In this document: in pieces, positions 32,982 through 46,749 of the stretch
Position numbering within the stretch: position 1 is the first letter of the stretch
Layout of the letters: every line of letters starts with the position of its first letter
Assembly: GCA_037179515.1 (NCBI GenBank)
Contig: JAXCGZ010011671.1
Span: forward strand, 1 to 64,000
Length of the DNA: 64,000 nt
DNA from: Halocaridina rubra
Taxonomy: Eukaryota; Arthropoda; Malacostraca; Decapoda; Atyidae
Direction of reading: 5' to 3'
Notes under the pieces: generated by a model
The model's database searches: none
What the model saw: only the letters and a program-made list of their open reading frames with translations
What the model was told of the DNA's origin: nothing
Program-made: the position numbers and the translations under genes

Positions 32982-34142
32982 TACTCGAGTTACGTCAGAG
33001 CTCCGTTCCTGAAGCGTCACGTAACCCAATTTTCAGCTTAAGTCGGAAGACTTGAAATGAACCTAGGCCCTCCACCTATGCTAAAAATAAATACATAATC
33101 GATTTTCATAATATAAGACATAAAAACAGTAAAAGTACACTATCCAGTATTCTTTATATTTATTCCTGTGGTTGGCTTGCACACTGGAAAGAGCCTTGCA
33201 AGCCAGGGAGAGACAGGTTTATTGAAGGAGGAGACTGGAGAGGCAAGTGCTGAAGAGGCTGGGGCAGGTGAGTCTGGAGAGGCAAGAGAACCTGCAGAAG
33301 ATGCTGGAGATACTGGGGCATGTGATTCTGTTGTGGTAGTGGGTACAGGATCTATTGTTAGGGGCTCTACCTTCAAGTGCATGTAGCACTTCATATTTGC
33401 ACCAGCTCTCTGTTGTAATATCAAATTTCCATGTTATCATTGTGCACCGTTTTATGCATCAATTATTTCCCATGAATTGGGGTCTATGCGGCAGCCTCTG
33501 CCTCGTAATGAGTTTTTTTCCTCATATTCCTCATGAGGAGCAGTGAGGAAGATGTGCACTTCGTCCAGGGCATGTGGGGAGTCTCTGGAACGGGCAGAAG
33601 AAGAGGAGTCAGTCATCGTGCGGTAGAAAAAGGCAGGTAAGACTCGGTGAGTAAAATCCAGGAACGTAAAACAGATTCCTGGGTAAAAGTAGTGAAAATG
33701 AGTGAACAGTGTGTGATGAAGGCATGTACAGGCGAGCTCAGGTGGTGGTACTCAAGCAGACATTGTAGGGGAAGGGTGCACTTGATGACTCCGTAATGAG
33801 GAGGAGAAACAGCCTTGTCGTAGAAATACGTATGCAAAAATGCCACAAAGCACCGCTGGGGGATATGTACTGTACTGATTTGCTATACTACACTCGTGAA
33901 GCACTATACACTACATTAAAACATCTTTTACTGGGCGTTGTCCAAAGGCAAAGCAGTTTTTTTTTTTGAGGGGTCTTCAATAGCCTGGATGAGTAGGCTG
34001 ATTGCACAAAGTTCGTCTCTCTTATAAGGCATGCAGAACCTGAAAAAATACTCACTGCACCATGTTGATATATTCACTATCCTCCTCACTGCACCATACT
34101 GATGTAGGTTCTTGAAGGAACCACTCGGTTCTGGCCTAAGTC

Positions 34143-34691
<549 letters not shown>

Positions 34692-34781
<90 letters not shown>
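34692..34781. repeat. (TA)n microsatellite
   Basis: A TA run at the 5' truncation point of the minus-strand LINE fragment, followed by a T-rich tract. Confidence 0.9.
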
Positions 34782-34783
<2 letters not shown>

Positions 34784-35149
34784 TTTTATTTTTTATTTTT
34801 TTTACAGAAGACTATACACCTGGGCAAATGAGAGAGGTACTAGACTTGCCTGAAGAACAGGGCACGAAGCTGTTGAATGACTAACAGGGTATTAGGCTGA
34901 TACACGACTGATGGGGTATGCGGTTGATACACAACTGACAGGGCACAAAGCTGATGCACAACTATGACTGATACATGACTAACCACATAGTACTGCATTA
35001 CTCATGAAGGGAACTTATCATTTACTGTTCTCCACAAAACCCTGCTCACTAGCTGAATTGGTCTTCATCTATCAGTAGAATGTACTAACTAACAGCCGAG
35101 TACGTAATTGGCCAACCAGCTTGTTAAAGGACCATTTAATAATCATATA

Positions 35150-35275
35150 TCCACAACGTCCACAGAGACTGGAGAACAGATTAAGATTGGATGACCCTCC
35201 AAATGTCCTGCGGTGGTTTTGAATCCATTTATGCCGCTTCATGACTCGCACGTGTTACCACTGAGCCTTCGTGTA
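35150..35275 (-). mobile_element. tRNA-derived SINE fragment
   Basis: On the minus strand an A box (GGCTCAGTGGTAACACG, about 35268-35252) and a B-box-like GGATTCAAAACC (35226-35215) are correctly spaced for a tRNA head, followed by a non-tRNA body. Cloverleaf pairing is poor, so I do not call a tRNA gene. Boundaries are approximate. Confidence 0.5.
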
Positions 35276-36179
35276 CCCTTTCCATGTTATCATTTTTGTA
35301 TAAAAAGTGTACTAGTTTTAGCATCAATAATAAGTCATATCTGTTACATATCTAGTATATATGTATAACACACTATATTCTTCTTTTCTAAGCTGCAAAA
35401 AAGTGTACTACATTCGTGTTTGAATGTATACTTTGTGAAAATGTACAAAATATGAATTTCAATATTGTGCTGATAAATCCACATCTCTTGGTCGTTTTTA
35501 ACTCATTAACAAATTTCACATCTTTACATAAAACTATGACTGTCTGGGCATTTACCGTTTCGTCGCTTAGTAAATAATAACTGTCAGCTAATTTTGTATT
35601 GCAAGAGTTCTACCTCACATTCTGCAAATAAGTTTTCTAACAAAGCTTTAAACTATGACGCTTAGTTATATATCCATCCATATCAAAATATTGCTCCCTA
35701 TCAACTCTGTCAATAGCATGGAGGAATCGAAAACTGGTTACTATAACCCCTCCCCTCCTTTTAGTTTCGAGTGGTGAAGTCTAACTCTCTCAGCCTTGCC
35801 TCATGACTGAGAATTCGTATCTCTATCATCAGCTTTCTCCAGTTCATTAAAATATTTCTTGCCAAGGTTCTGCGTATGCAAATTTAGGCCTCACATCAGT
35901 CATGTAATTGTTCCTGAATATATTTTTGTCCATATTCTTGTGATAACATTTAATACATCAGGGTTTTGCTTTTATAAAAAGAAAAGAAAGTCTGGTATCA
36001 GTAGCCTTTTATCAAATTTTCTTTAATATAAACTCCATGAAACAAAATGATAAGATGTTTTTCACATTATACAAAATATAGTTTGTCACATTTCCTTTTG
36101 TTAACGTCAGTTCTTATTAGAATTATTAATTTTAGTCATGAAGTAAATGTTGTTAGAAATATATGAATAAAAATAGCGT

Positions 36180-36531
36180 ATTAAGACATTTGAAACGTGT
36201 TCTTAGCGGCCAGCTGACTTTAAAGCACATTTAAAAATGGCGGGTTGTTGTTGATCGTAGCAGACGACTCGACAACAGCGCTAGTCGTCCCAGTCAGGTG
36301 ACGAAGTTGGGATTGTTTTTGTTGGTGGTGGTGGTGTCGAGAGAGAGGGTGAGAGACTGGTTTAGTAGTAGTGGTTGTGGTCGTGGTATTGCGATTTCAT
36401 CAGTGTGCAGCGAGAATTAGTCTTGAATTAAGTATCGTAAAGGGAGGGGAAAAGAAAGGAACAGAGAGGTTCCCCCAATCATTATGTGAGTTCCACACCA
36501 CCTTCTTCCCTCTTCTTGCACTATTAAAATC
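36180..36531 (+). promoter_or_regulatory. probable promoter and 5'UTR of the PPTC7 homolog
   Basis: The base composition becomes clearly GC-richer than its surroundings. A YY1/Pho-type motif AAAATGGCGG lies at 36234-36243, a common position for it near start sites of housekeeping genes. GA/TG-rich 5'UTR-like sequence follows. ATGTGA at 36484-36489 would be a start-stop element if transcribed. No TATA box is convincing. The start site itself is inferred. Confidence 0.5.
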
Positions 36532-36865
36532 ATGCAGAGTGTGTTTGTGTATGGACGTATATTTTCGCGAGCCGTTGCAAACGGCATTTATACCGTAAGT
36601 ACAGGAGGTGGCCAGACGGCCTCATCGTCGTCGTCTTCAGCAGCATCTTCGTCTACATCTTCAGGAGCTTCAGTATCGTCACCTACGTCGTCATCCGAAG
36701 CTGAGGCCTTCTCCAGTGCGGCAGCAGCAAACAGTAGAAAGAAGCTTCGATTTTTAACTGCTGTGAGTGGGTTCCCCAAAAATAGAACCCTCGAAAAAGT
36801 TAAACCTGGGAAATTCGGCGATGATGCATATTTCGTGGTCAAGCATGCCAAAGGAGATGTCATAG
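36532..36865 (+). CDS. PPTC7: PPTC7-like mitochondrial PP2C phosphatase, first coding exon only
   Basis: The ATG has A at -3 and opens a 111-codon frame ending at donor AG|GTGAGT (phase 1). The N-terminus MQSVFVYGRIFSRAVANGI parallels human MFSVLSYGRLVARAVLGGL, a mitochondrial targeting-type start. GKFGDDAYFVVKHAKGDVIG parallels human YGDDACFVARHRSADVLG and stops just before the catalytic ADGVGGW motif, which should open exon 2. Between them lies a Ser/Ala-rich insert of roughly 35 residues (about 27-61). Known role: a metal-dependent phosphatase at mitochondria, linked to coenzyme Q synthesis and restraint of BNIP3/NIX mitophagy. No exon 2 is seen downstream, so the gene is partial here. Confidence 0.88.
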
Positions 36866-37372
36866 GTGAGTACATATTATGTCATATCTCTTTTATTTAA
36901 TGCCCAAGGAGCTTGAAACTAAAAAAACAAAAATCCCCTTTTTCTGAAATGCCATTGTTTATCTAGAGTCGCCTATTTTAAGCCACTAGGGAAAAGAATC
37001 AGAATTGTACTAATTTGGTTTTTACCATTGTATAAAGTACAGTAAAGGTTTAACCAGGTAGGCTCAGTGAAATATTTGTAAGAAAACATTCACATTTTGA
37101 CATAAAGTCTCAAATTTATTTTGTACACCAGTTCCATATTATTTTGACCTATGATTTTATAGCTGAAATTTCACAATTACAGTGGTTTTGAATTTGATGT
37201 AAATTGTGTGCATATGTTGATATGTACAATCCAATTATATCTTGGCATAACTTAATCTAATTTAACATATTTCAATAGTGCTGTGATACACGTTTACATT
37301 TTATCATTACTTAATATGTAATCTAAAAGTGGTTAATCATTTTCAGTCCAACTGTTTGCTCAACTGAGATAC

Positions 37373-37504
<132 letters not shown>

Positions 37505-38863
37505 GAATTGTGAGAATTAAGAATTATTTGAGTGTGATGATATTGATTTAGTAATGCAGTGTAGCCATTGTTTGTTTTGCTTTGAGCTGGATGTTATATC
37601 AAGATCATGTCTTTGGTTGTATGACTCAGATCGTGATGTTGATTCTAATTTGCTCAGTCAGAAAATACAAATAACAAAAGCAAATTAATATTATATTTTC
37701 ATGGTTTGATATTCCTACTAATATTTTGCTTGTAACCATTAGGCTTTTCTGGGCAGTAGTAACAAACAGATAATTTCGTGCCATCACTTAGAACATTTTT
37801 CATATTAGATTATTGAATAAAATTGATAGCAGCAACAGTATGCGGTTAATTTAGGATAAGTTGCAAAATATAATATATATTATACTGATAAATTTTCATT
37901 ATTACAAGGATTTACTGTTTTGCAATGTTGTGGTCATCTTGTCAGGAAATGCTCGTCTACAGACAGTGAAAATTTGTGTAACTGAATGACATATAGGCTA
38001 AGCAGATTTTTTTTTTTTTTAATTGGTATTTAGAATATTTTGTCATCATTTGACATTTTACATATATTATAGCTCTGTGGTTTGAATCTTCTCTTCTTCA
38101 TATAGAAAGAATATATACAATATTTCAGATAGATAATTATTCATCACTAAGGACTTATCCTCATGATCAATATAAAGAAACTTTTGTTAAATGCTGAAAA
38201 AATATCTTCGTGATTGTCTTTTTCAGCAAGAGTTTTATAAAACCTTTGGTAGTGCTGGGTATGTTTTATAAGACCATTATGAGAAGGCTTCACTGTTTAA
38301 CTTCATTTTACTCCCTCAGGCCAGTGCAAGTTAAATGCGCTGTGTTCTCTTATTAGATGTTTTTACCTTTAGTGCTTCTTTGGAGTTGATTGACAGATCC
38401 TGTAAACTTTCATTTCTGTACACTGACATACCTTCAAATCTTATTTTTATGACTTCAAGTAAACCAGTAAGAATATTTTCCTGGTTAGCAGCAGGATTTT
38501 TTTCAGCTTTTGAGTTAATTTTCCAAAACTGAATTGGGTGTAGGATAGGCTACATCTAACAGTGTGGCCCCTATTGTAAGCTTTATTAGATTGAAAATTA
38601 AATCTTTTAGAAGTCATAGAATATTCTGGAAATCATTTTCCATTTCACATTTTTAATGACTTGGGTATTCGCACTTATTATTTATTTTTAGCATTGTACA
38701 GATAGACATCAATTTGTCATTCTGTTTTGAAACTATCATGAGTGTGAAGTGCACTTTTTGACTACTAGGATTATTAGAGGATAACAAGCCTTAATAGTTT
38801 GCTGTGCTCTTAACTTGAGCTGCAAATAGATCTACTGGACTTGGATACAGCAATTTAGAGGTG

Positions 38864-39831
38864 CCATAGTAAATTATAGCAAGCATTTCACCAAAAAACC
38901 TTAAGCTTGTGCAGTCATCTGATTGCCTCTTAGTAATAGACCATTTTAGTAAGAGTCCATTTATTCTTAATATCAAGAATATTTTATGAATTCTGAGGAA
39001 CAGTTGCTCTCCTTCCGTATATGTAACATGCATCAATGACCTCACTGGATTCATTATTATTCTATTATTGCCATCATTTTGTCAATGTCCTGGTTATATT
39101 ACTGTTTAGAAAAAACTAATTTTCTCACATGCAAAGAAAAATTATTCATTCCCCATTACTTAACCATAAAGAATATGGATCATTTGATGTGTTTTTGCTT
39201 GTAAGTTGTACTGGGCCAGGGTAGATGGGGCCATTTACTAAAACCTCACCTTGCACTAGCTGACACCATTTCATTGATTTAACTCTATTTTTCATTATTG
39301 AGTTAATATTTCATCAATATGCCCATGTATTTTTTTTCAAAACCCCTCCATAGTAAATTATAGCAAGCATTTCACCAAAAAACCTTAAGCTTGTGCAGTC
39401 ATCTGATTGCCTCTTAGTAGTAGACCATTTTAGTAAGAGTTCATTTATTCTTAATATCAAGAATATTTTATGAATTCTGAGGAACAGTTGCTCTCCTTCC
39501 GTATATGTAACATGCATCAATGACCTCACTGGATTCATTATTATTCTATTATTGCCATCATTTTGTCAATGTCCTGGTTATATTACTGTTTAGAAAAAAC
39601 TAATTTTCTCACATGCAAAGAAAAATTATTCATTCCCCATTACTTAACCATAAAGAATATGGATCATTTGATGTGTTTTTGCTTGTAAGTTGTACTGGGC
39701 CAGGGTAGATGGGGCCATTTACTAAAACCTCACCTTGCACTAGCTGACACCATTTCATTGATTTAACTCTATTTTTCATTATTGAGTTAATATTTCATCA
39801 ATATGCCCATGTATTTTTTTCAAAACCCCTC
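38864..39831. repeat. tandem duplication, two copies of about 484 bp
   Basis: Copy 1 (38864-39347) and copy 2 (39348-39831) both start CCATAGTAAATTATAGCAAG and end in CAAAACCCCT. They differ by only a few substitutions (for example AGTAATAGACC versus AGTAGTAGACC) and one T-run length. There is no coding function; the matching small minus-strand frames are a by-product. Confidence 0.93.
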
Positions 39832-41164
39832 CATTACCACATATATTATACACGTGCCAGAATTTCTTAAAGTATTAAGGTGAAATTTATGGAAATCATA
39901 TACATACCTTTTAAGATAAATTAATAAATCAATAATAGTAGCAAAAAAAAACTTAAGAGGAAAGACAGTATATGGAGAGAATTTCTTGTTGCACAAGATG
40001 CTCTTGGAATATACTGTAAAGCATCTGGTTAGTAGGTTTTCTTTCCTTAGCCAGTAACTATTTAAGAGTGAGAAGGGTTGAGGTTAGACTTCAATCCTAA
40101 CTTGATCTAGGTTAGTTTTTTATTGACTTATTCCATATTTGTTCTGCTAATATTGGTCTTACCAGTATATTGAAGTATTCAGACCGGAAACAATTACTGT
40201 ACTGACCAAACATACCATACACAACTGAAAGTTTACACATTTGAATGAGTGCGTTGTGTCTGCAGACAGAATATCTGGTCGCAGTTATCAGCTTCCTAGG
40301 CCAAAAAAGGTTAGATCTTAGCATCATATGTAAAGATATGCAGAGAAAGTTTGTTTATATAAAAGAAATTGAGTCATTGGTAAACTCACTTATTAATCAC
40401 ACTCTAGTCTCATGTCAAGAAACAATTTCTTCTCATAAGTAAGTATAGAAAGACTGGGAAGCATTGGTTCATTAAGATGTGCACGTTTTCATTATTATCA
40501 GAGTCATCACTATAATTCTTATAATATTTCATATTAAATGATAACATTGTCACATTTAGAACATATTCGTGTTCCAGCTATCTACGTGTTATGTAAATCA
40601 ATATCAGTGCCATTGCTAAAAAAACTTATTGTTTTTAATATTTGATGCTGTGTATAAAGTCATAGCAGTGATAAAATGTGCATAGTGACAAGAGTTTGTG
40701 GTAGTTCTTTAGCACTTCGCAACAAATGTGCAAGATAAAATTTCTTATAATATGAACATTAATGAACTTGTTTGAGGCTAAAGCTTAGGCCCTTTTTTAT
40801 GAAATATTGTGTGCTCGGCATTACTCCCCAGTAACAAAACTCAACTTTTTCATAAACTTTTAATGACAACGATTTGAAAGAATAATGTCAAATATTCCAA
40901 TTCACATGATTTAAGCAGTTTCTAGTACCCCCACCAAGGGCTTACCTATGGGCCTTACTTGGTGGGCTAAATAATCACGGCTTCTCTTGCTGTAAGCTAA
41001 GACTCCCCTTTTGGCTGTCTGGCACTTAGTATATCTGTATTGAGTCAGTTTTCCCTATTCAAGACTCTATTTACAGTTTTTAGATATATATTTCACATAA
41101 ACATACATATCCCTTTTTTCACCAAAGTTTGTGAAGGGAGTAAAGGGAGCTGCCTTTTTTGTAC

Positions 41165-41295
<131 letters not shown>

Positions 41296-42109
41296 TTGAT
41301 CTAGATTGCTCATTTTTCTTTTGATTCTCATGAATTTTCACATATGTGTTTAGTGTTATTATCTCTTGCATATTACACTGTGAATGTATATAGTGTTCTC
41401 ATTTTAATGTGAACCATTTGGGTCCCTCTTTCTTAAATGTCTTTAGCTTCTACTACATGCGTATAGCATAAGTAGAGCATGAAATGCTGTGCTCACTATT
41501 TTTCTTATTCACTTGCCAACCACCCATTATGCCGTTTATGACGTAAACGAGTAATGTCATGATATGTGACCTTATTATCCATTACTTGGCACATATTTAC
41601 CGTCAAAATTTCTTTTTCTTTATAGTATTTATATACTTTCTGTTTTTTGAGCAAATCTTCTGTGTATTGTATTGGCTTGCGGACCTTATTTTTCTGACAG
41701 ACTATTAATAGTTGTTGAAAAGAAACGTAGTTATGGCTTATTACCATAATGAGAGAAGTGTGTTCTTCACTGACTTGGAATTGGCATGAGCCTGACATTT
41801 TCACACATTAAATGATACTGTGCAGTTAGTATTGTTAAAATGTTAATCACATAGCAGAGAATTCATATATCTCATCAGTATACATTTGCTTAACCATTTT
41901 TTCTCATCTTTTCAAAAAGCTAGGACAGTTTTATGATATAGTATGTGTATTTATATTTTATATATTTACATATTTAGTAGTTATTGACCATGCTGTTATC
42001 TGTCACCTTGTGATATTCTACTTAAACTATCCATTGGCAAAGAGACGAAGAAAACATAATACACAAGTATGAAAACACTGAGAAATAAGTCTGCCAGGAT
42101 ATGAAAAAT

Positions 42110-42110
<1 letters not shown>

Positions 42111-42165
<55 letters not shown>
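42111..42165. repeat. (GA)n microsatellite
   Basis: A GA run ending in GGGGG. Confidence 0.95.
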
Positions 42166-42168
<3 letters not shown>

Positions 42169-43227
42169 GTGGTTTCGTTTTTCTGGAAATAAATTAACTT
42201 CTTGAAGAATATTTGCTATAAGTATCCCTTTCTGTATAAGTGCATGCAGAAATGTATGACTAAGAATATGCTAATCGTTCATGAAAAAATTGTATTGTTT
42301 GTCTCGATCATAAAAGACAGTTTTGTCAGATTCTCTACAGCTTCGTACAGTGGAATAAGGCATTTCTTTTCATGTTCTTATTGTAACACTGACTTGAGTT
42401 TTTAAGTTACATGTAGGCCTGTTCCCGTACGCTTATTGGTTCTTTTTAGAGGTGTGTTGCATTCAGATGTGCTGTTTATTGGTTAAGAGATGGGCGTGTA
42501 TATCACGTCATAGGAGTAAAACTCAATTGCATTAGCGTTGAATAAGGTGATGCAGCATATTTCTCAGCCTTAACCGCCATACCCACTCACCTCTATCCCC
42601 CCCACACACACACACTCGAGAAAAATACAATTCATTCTCCATTTCTCAACCCCCATTCTTCCTAATCTCAGTCCTCCTTGTTCTCATCTCACGATCTTCC
42701 TTTCTTATCACACATGTCCCTCATCTCGCTCCCACATAACCAATTTCTCCCTTGACATATATTTTTGTCTTCTCTTCATCGTAAGATATTTATTTACTTT
42801 GATTTTGGTGCTATAATCAGTTCCCGGATGATATCGGGTGTTGCTGTAGTATTTATTATAGTGCCACGGTACACTTTAGAAGTATTTTTAAAGTGACATT
42901 TATTGATTTTACTATTTCTGTTCATTTATTTATCTAGTTGTTGGTTGGTTATTTTAGCCGTTAAAACTGCCTTACTAAAAGCGATTTTGTATCTCTGATG
43001 GGTTTTTTTCTGTATTGAAAACTTAAAAGAATTTCACTTTTTTCAATTTTATTTAGAAAGTTATTTTTGAGAGTGTGAGAGAGAGGTTTTTATTTTACTC
43101 CTCATAGATAAAAGAAACTCTTCTTTGGCAAACATTACGTTGACCAGGATAATAGAAGATAGAAAACAGTATTTATGTGCGGAAATACGCATATGTCAAT
43201 ATAAACGAGGATAGTAATAAGAAACAG

Positions 43228-43347
<120 letters not shown>

Positions 43348-44138
43348 CGTTTTATGTCACAGTTTGTCCTCAGAAAGGTTGAAGATGGGGAATTAAGACT
43401 GGATGCCCTTCCTAACGTTCCTGGTTGGGTGAAACCTGTGTCAGTCGCCTCCCGACTGCCACGCGTTACTATATGTGTTTTTGTGTTGGTTATTAATTAT
43501 CATTATGAATGCGAGTTTCTGTCTTTTCGTAAACTTCTACTTTTGCCATATATAAATTGCCTATGTTATTTATTATGGGAGTTCGGGTAGCCTATATGTT
43601 AGGGTAGAATTAAACAGTATATATGGTATGCTAAAAATAGATAATGATACATTTGTTTAATATTCAAACGCAAAAATGTAATAAGTATGCTATATGAAGA
43701 ATGATGTCAATATTTGCGAAGGATTAAATCACCTGCAAGATTTTAGCATTGAACATGATTTGACAATGACTCAAAATAGGAAAAGCCTTTTAGCTCTCTC
43801 GTTATCCATCAATATATCTATCTATCTATCTATCTCTAGCACAAACTTTTATTATTTTCGTATAGAGGTTATACTTTGAAAATTATTAGATAGTTGTGTG
43901 TATAATCTGAACTGTTAATTTGTTAATCCTATGCTAAGTATACTGAACTCTATTGGTCTTCAGTTTATCCTGTTCGTAAATAAATGTCTTTGACCAACTA
44001 GTTACCGGTTTCTTCTTTCAATTGACTGTGAAAAATTCTTAAGTAAATAATCCAATGCGAATGGTCATAAAATAAATGCAAATATATTTAAGAAGATACA
44101 CTTTTCGTATAGATTTATACCTCATAAATTTTGTATTT

Positions 44139-44139
<1 letters not shown>

Positions 44140-44227
<88 letters not shown>
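44140..44227. repeat. (TA)n microsatellite
   Basis: A pure TA run. Confidence 0.95.
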
Positions 44228-44231
<4 letters not shown>

Positions 44232-44765
44232 TATTGTTTAGGATCTTCCAATCCTGAGTAATCAGTGTCTTCATTGCAATGTCATTTCTGTTTGTTTTGA
44301 TGATTTGATAGCCTTGAGAAATGGCTTTTCGGCAAGATAAACTTTGGTTGAAGGTTGGCAAGATTCTGTATTTGATCTGTCATCTTTTTCACTTGCCCTT
44401 TTGTGTGAGTACTTGCCACTTGCTCTGCTCTATGCTATTGTATTTTTTTCTATTTTTCATGGCGTATATTACATGTATTTGATGTGTATTTAGGCAGACC
44501 TTGGTTCAATGTGCCTAATGTACTTTTGGATTCACATTATTGACTCATGGTTTCCAGTCGCATCTATGTAATTTACTTTGTTTTATAAATATATAGAATT
44601 TTTGTTATTATTTTTTTGAAAACGTAAAATCACGTATGTTTATTTTCAAGTATTAATAAGAAATCTTAATTGTCTCTATTAAATGAAATTGATATGCCAC
44701 CTCTTTAATGTTATGAAGAGGCTATATTGGTCGATAACATACAAATTCATTATTATTATCTCCAC

Positions 44766-44948
44766 CTTTTAACTGGATTGAGGCGGCAGGTCGAGGGTTC
44801 GCACCCCGCCACCGTCAGAGGTTAGCAAGGGCATGCACTCAGGGTAACGATTACATCTGCCAAAACAAGTCCTTCGCAAGAAGGCAACTGTCCTAGCCCT
44901 TGGTAGAAAAGGGAGTCCGTGACGGAAAACCGGCTTTTAACTGGATTG
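44766..44948 (+). mobile_element. SINE insertion flanked by a 15-bp target-site duplication
   Basis: CTTTTAACTGGATTG occurs at 44766-44780 and again, identically, at 44934-44948. It flanks a 153-bp insert starting AGGCGGCAGG with a B-box-like GGGTTCGCACCCC near 44796. The insert looks like a 5'-truncated tRNA-derived SINE, since the A box is absent. Its 3' end (GACGGAAAACCGG) has no simple tail. The perfect duplication argues for a fairly recent insertion. Confidence 0.75.
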
Positions 44949-45009
44949 CCAGACTGACTAATTTCATTTTAGCAGCTAGAAAAGACCTGGAATTTGATCT
45001 TCCACTGGG

Positions 45010-45335
45010 AAATGTCTTGTGTAGCATAGCGGTAGAACGCTCGCCTCGGGAGGTGACGGACCCTCATTCGAGTCCATAACGGACTATAGGAAGGGTCTGG
45101 AACCTTAATTCCCCAGCTTCAATCCCTTGGTGTTCACCCCCAGATGGGAACTAACAGTGACGCTTAAAACGAAAAAAGTTATGAGGATACAGTTACGAAG
45201 CTCTCTCTGTAAAGTGGTCTTGGAGCACCTATGTCAGCATTAATGACCCCCCCCCCGTCCCTGTAAAGCTACCCAGTGGCATTATTATTATTATTAATAT
45301 TATTATTATTATTGTTGTTATTATTATAGTTATTA
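45010..45335 (+). mobile_element. tRNA-derived SINE with (TTA)n tail
   Basis: The head has A box GTAGCATAGCGGTAGAACG (about 45021-45039) followed by CTCGCC, as in tRNA-Gly, and B box CATTCGAGTCC (about 45065). A body of about 190 bp ends in GTGGCATTATTATT with a (TTA)n tail. It differs from the SINE at 8149 in sequence but shares the tail type. It lies about 60 bp downstream of the SINE at 44766. Confidence 0.7.
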
Positions 45336-45799
45336 TTTTTGTATATTGCAAGTTTATGGTTATGAATGCTAAAACCTTATATACTTATTCAAGCTACATT
45401 TTCTATTCCTTTTTTTTAATATTTCATATTTTGATTAAAGTTTTCATTGCCATACATCGTGAAACAATTGTAATCTTATAGACCGGTGTTCTTGAAATCC
45501 ATCCAGTGGGAGAGACAGCCAACTCAAGTATGTACTGGTTTCATGCCCAGACATATGGAGAAGATGGTGTCATTTGGGGCATGCAGCCGTAAAAAATGAA
45601 ACAAAACCAGCTCGTCTCCAAGAGGTTTAGTGAGAAACAGCGATCCCTTATGAACGTAGGAAAGGCTGCTGAGTAAGAAAAATAGACGGATAACATTGTT
45701 ATTATTATTTTTTATTTGAAGGTGAATAGCTTTTCTCATAATTTTGCATATTCTATACTTAATCTTTAGCAGGTTTATTGGATTTTATGGGCTTATAGG

Positions 45800-45905
<106 letters not shown>

Positions 45906-46672
45906 TTTGTATAGTGGAATAGGTATCTGAAATAATTAAATGAGAGAGAGGTATTTAAAAAAAATTGCATTATTGAAGATTCTGAATTTTGTATAGTGAG
46001 ATAGGTATCTGATATAATTAACAGAGAGAGGAGAGAGAGAGAGAGAGAGAGAGCAATTTTCCCTTCGAAAAATAATTATAGGGGAATGATTCTACATCAT
46101 GACACTTCCCTTTAGCATCTTTGCCCTGTGCGCGTATTTAGTTAATGTATTGTTATCGGGTTATTTTCCCATATATATGGATACATTACATTGTTATGTA
46201 TTTATTTTGCTTCCATTTCACTCTGTGACGTATGCTTATATTCTAATATGTATATCCATGAGCTATACTGAAGCCGTGTTATAGACTAAAATGGAGAAAT
46301 AATTATATCTTTAGCATAATTAAACTTCGCTCAGAAGAAATTGAAAGGATCTTTATGTTATAAATTTTGTAGACTCAACATGGTCAACGAATAGCACGGC
46401 ATTTCATATACTGGTGTAAGTAATAAAATTATCTTCAATAGTTGTGGCCTAGATAAAGATTAAATCTCTCTCTCTCTCTCTCTAAAAAAAAAAAAAAAGA
46501 TACCCTGCACATAGGCCTACACAAAATTTCTCAGATGGTTGGCTGGCGTCCATTTTTTTATATTTATGACAGAGCCCAGTACGCAGGATTATTACCCTTT
46601 GGTGAACGAGATCTATTGCCAATTTAATTTGTAGTTTGTCTTACGGCAGCACTTGGAATGGGAAGTAATAAT

Positions 46673-46680
46673 TATAATTA

Positions 46681-46730
<50 letters not shown>

Positions 46731-46740
46731 GTTATTTTTG
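46673..46740. repeat. (TTA)n trinucleotide repeat
   Basis: An ATT/TTA run immediately upstream of the CR1-like element; it could be an older SINE tail. Confidence 0.9.
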
Positions 46741-46749
46741 TTGTTGCTG

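Noticed and set aside
36588..36875. 95-codon minus-strand frame opposite PPTC7 exon 1
   Set aside because: Shadow of the Ser-rich coding strand; acidic low-complexity sequence with no similarity.
38791..39538. Two matching minus-strand frames of 87 and 74 codons
   Set aside because: They look like a duplicated gene but merely reflect the 484-bp tandem duplication; no similarity or codon bias.
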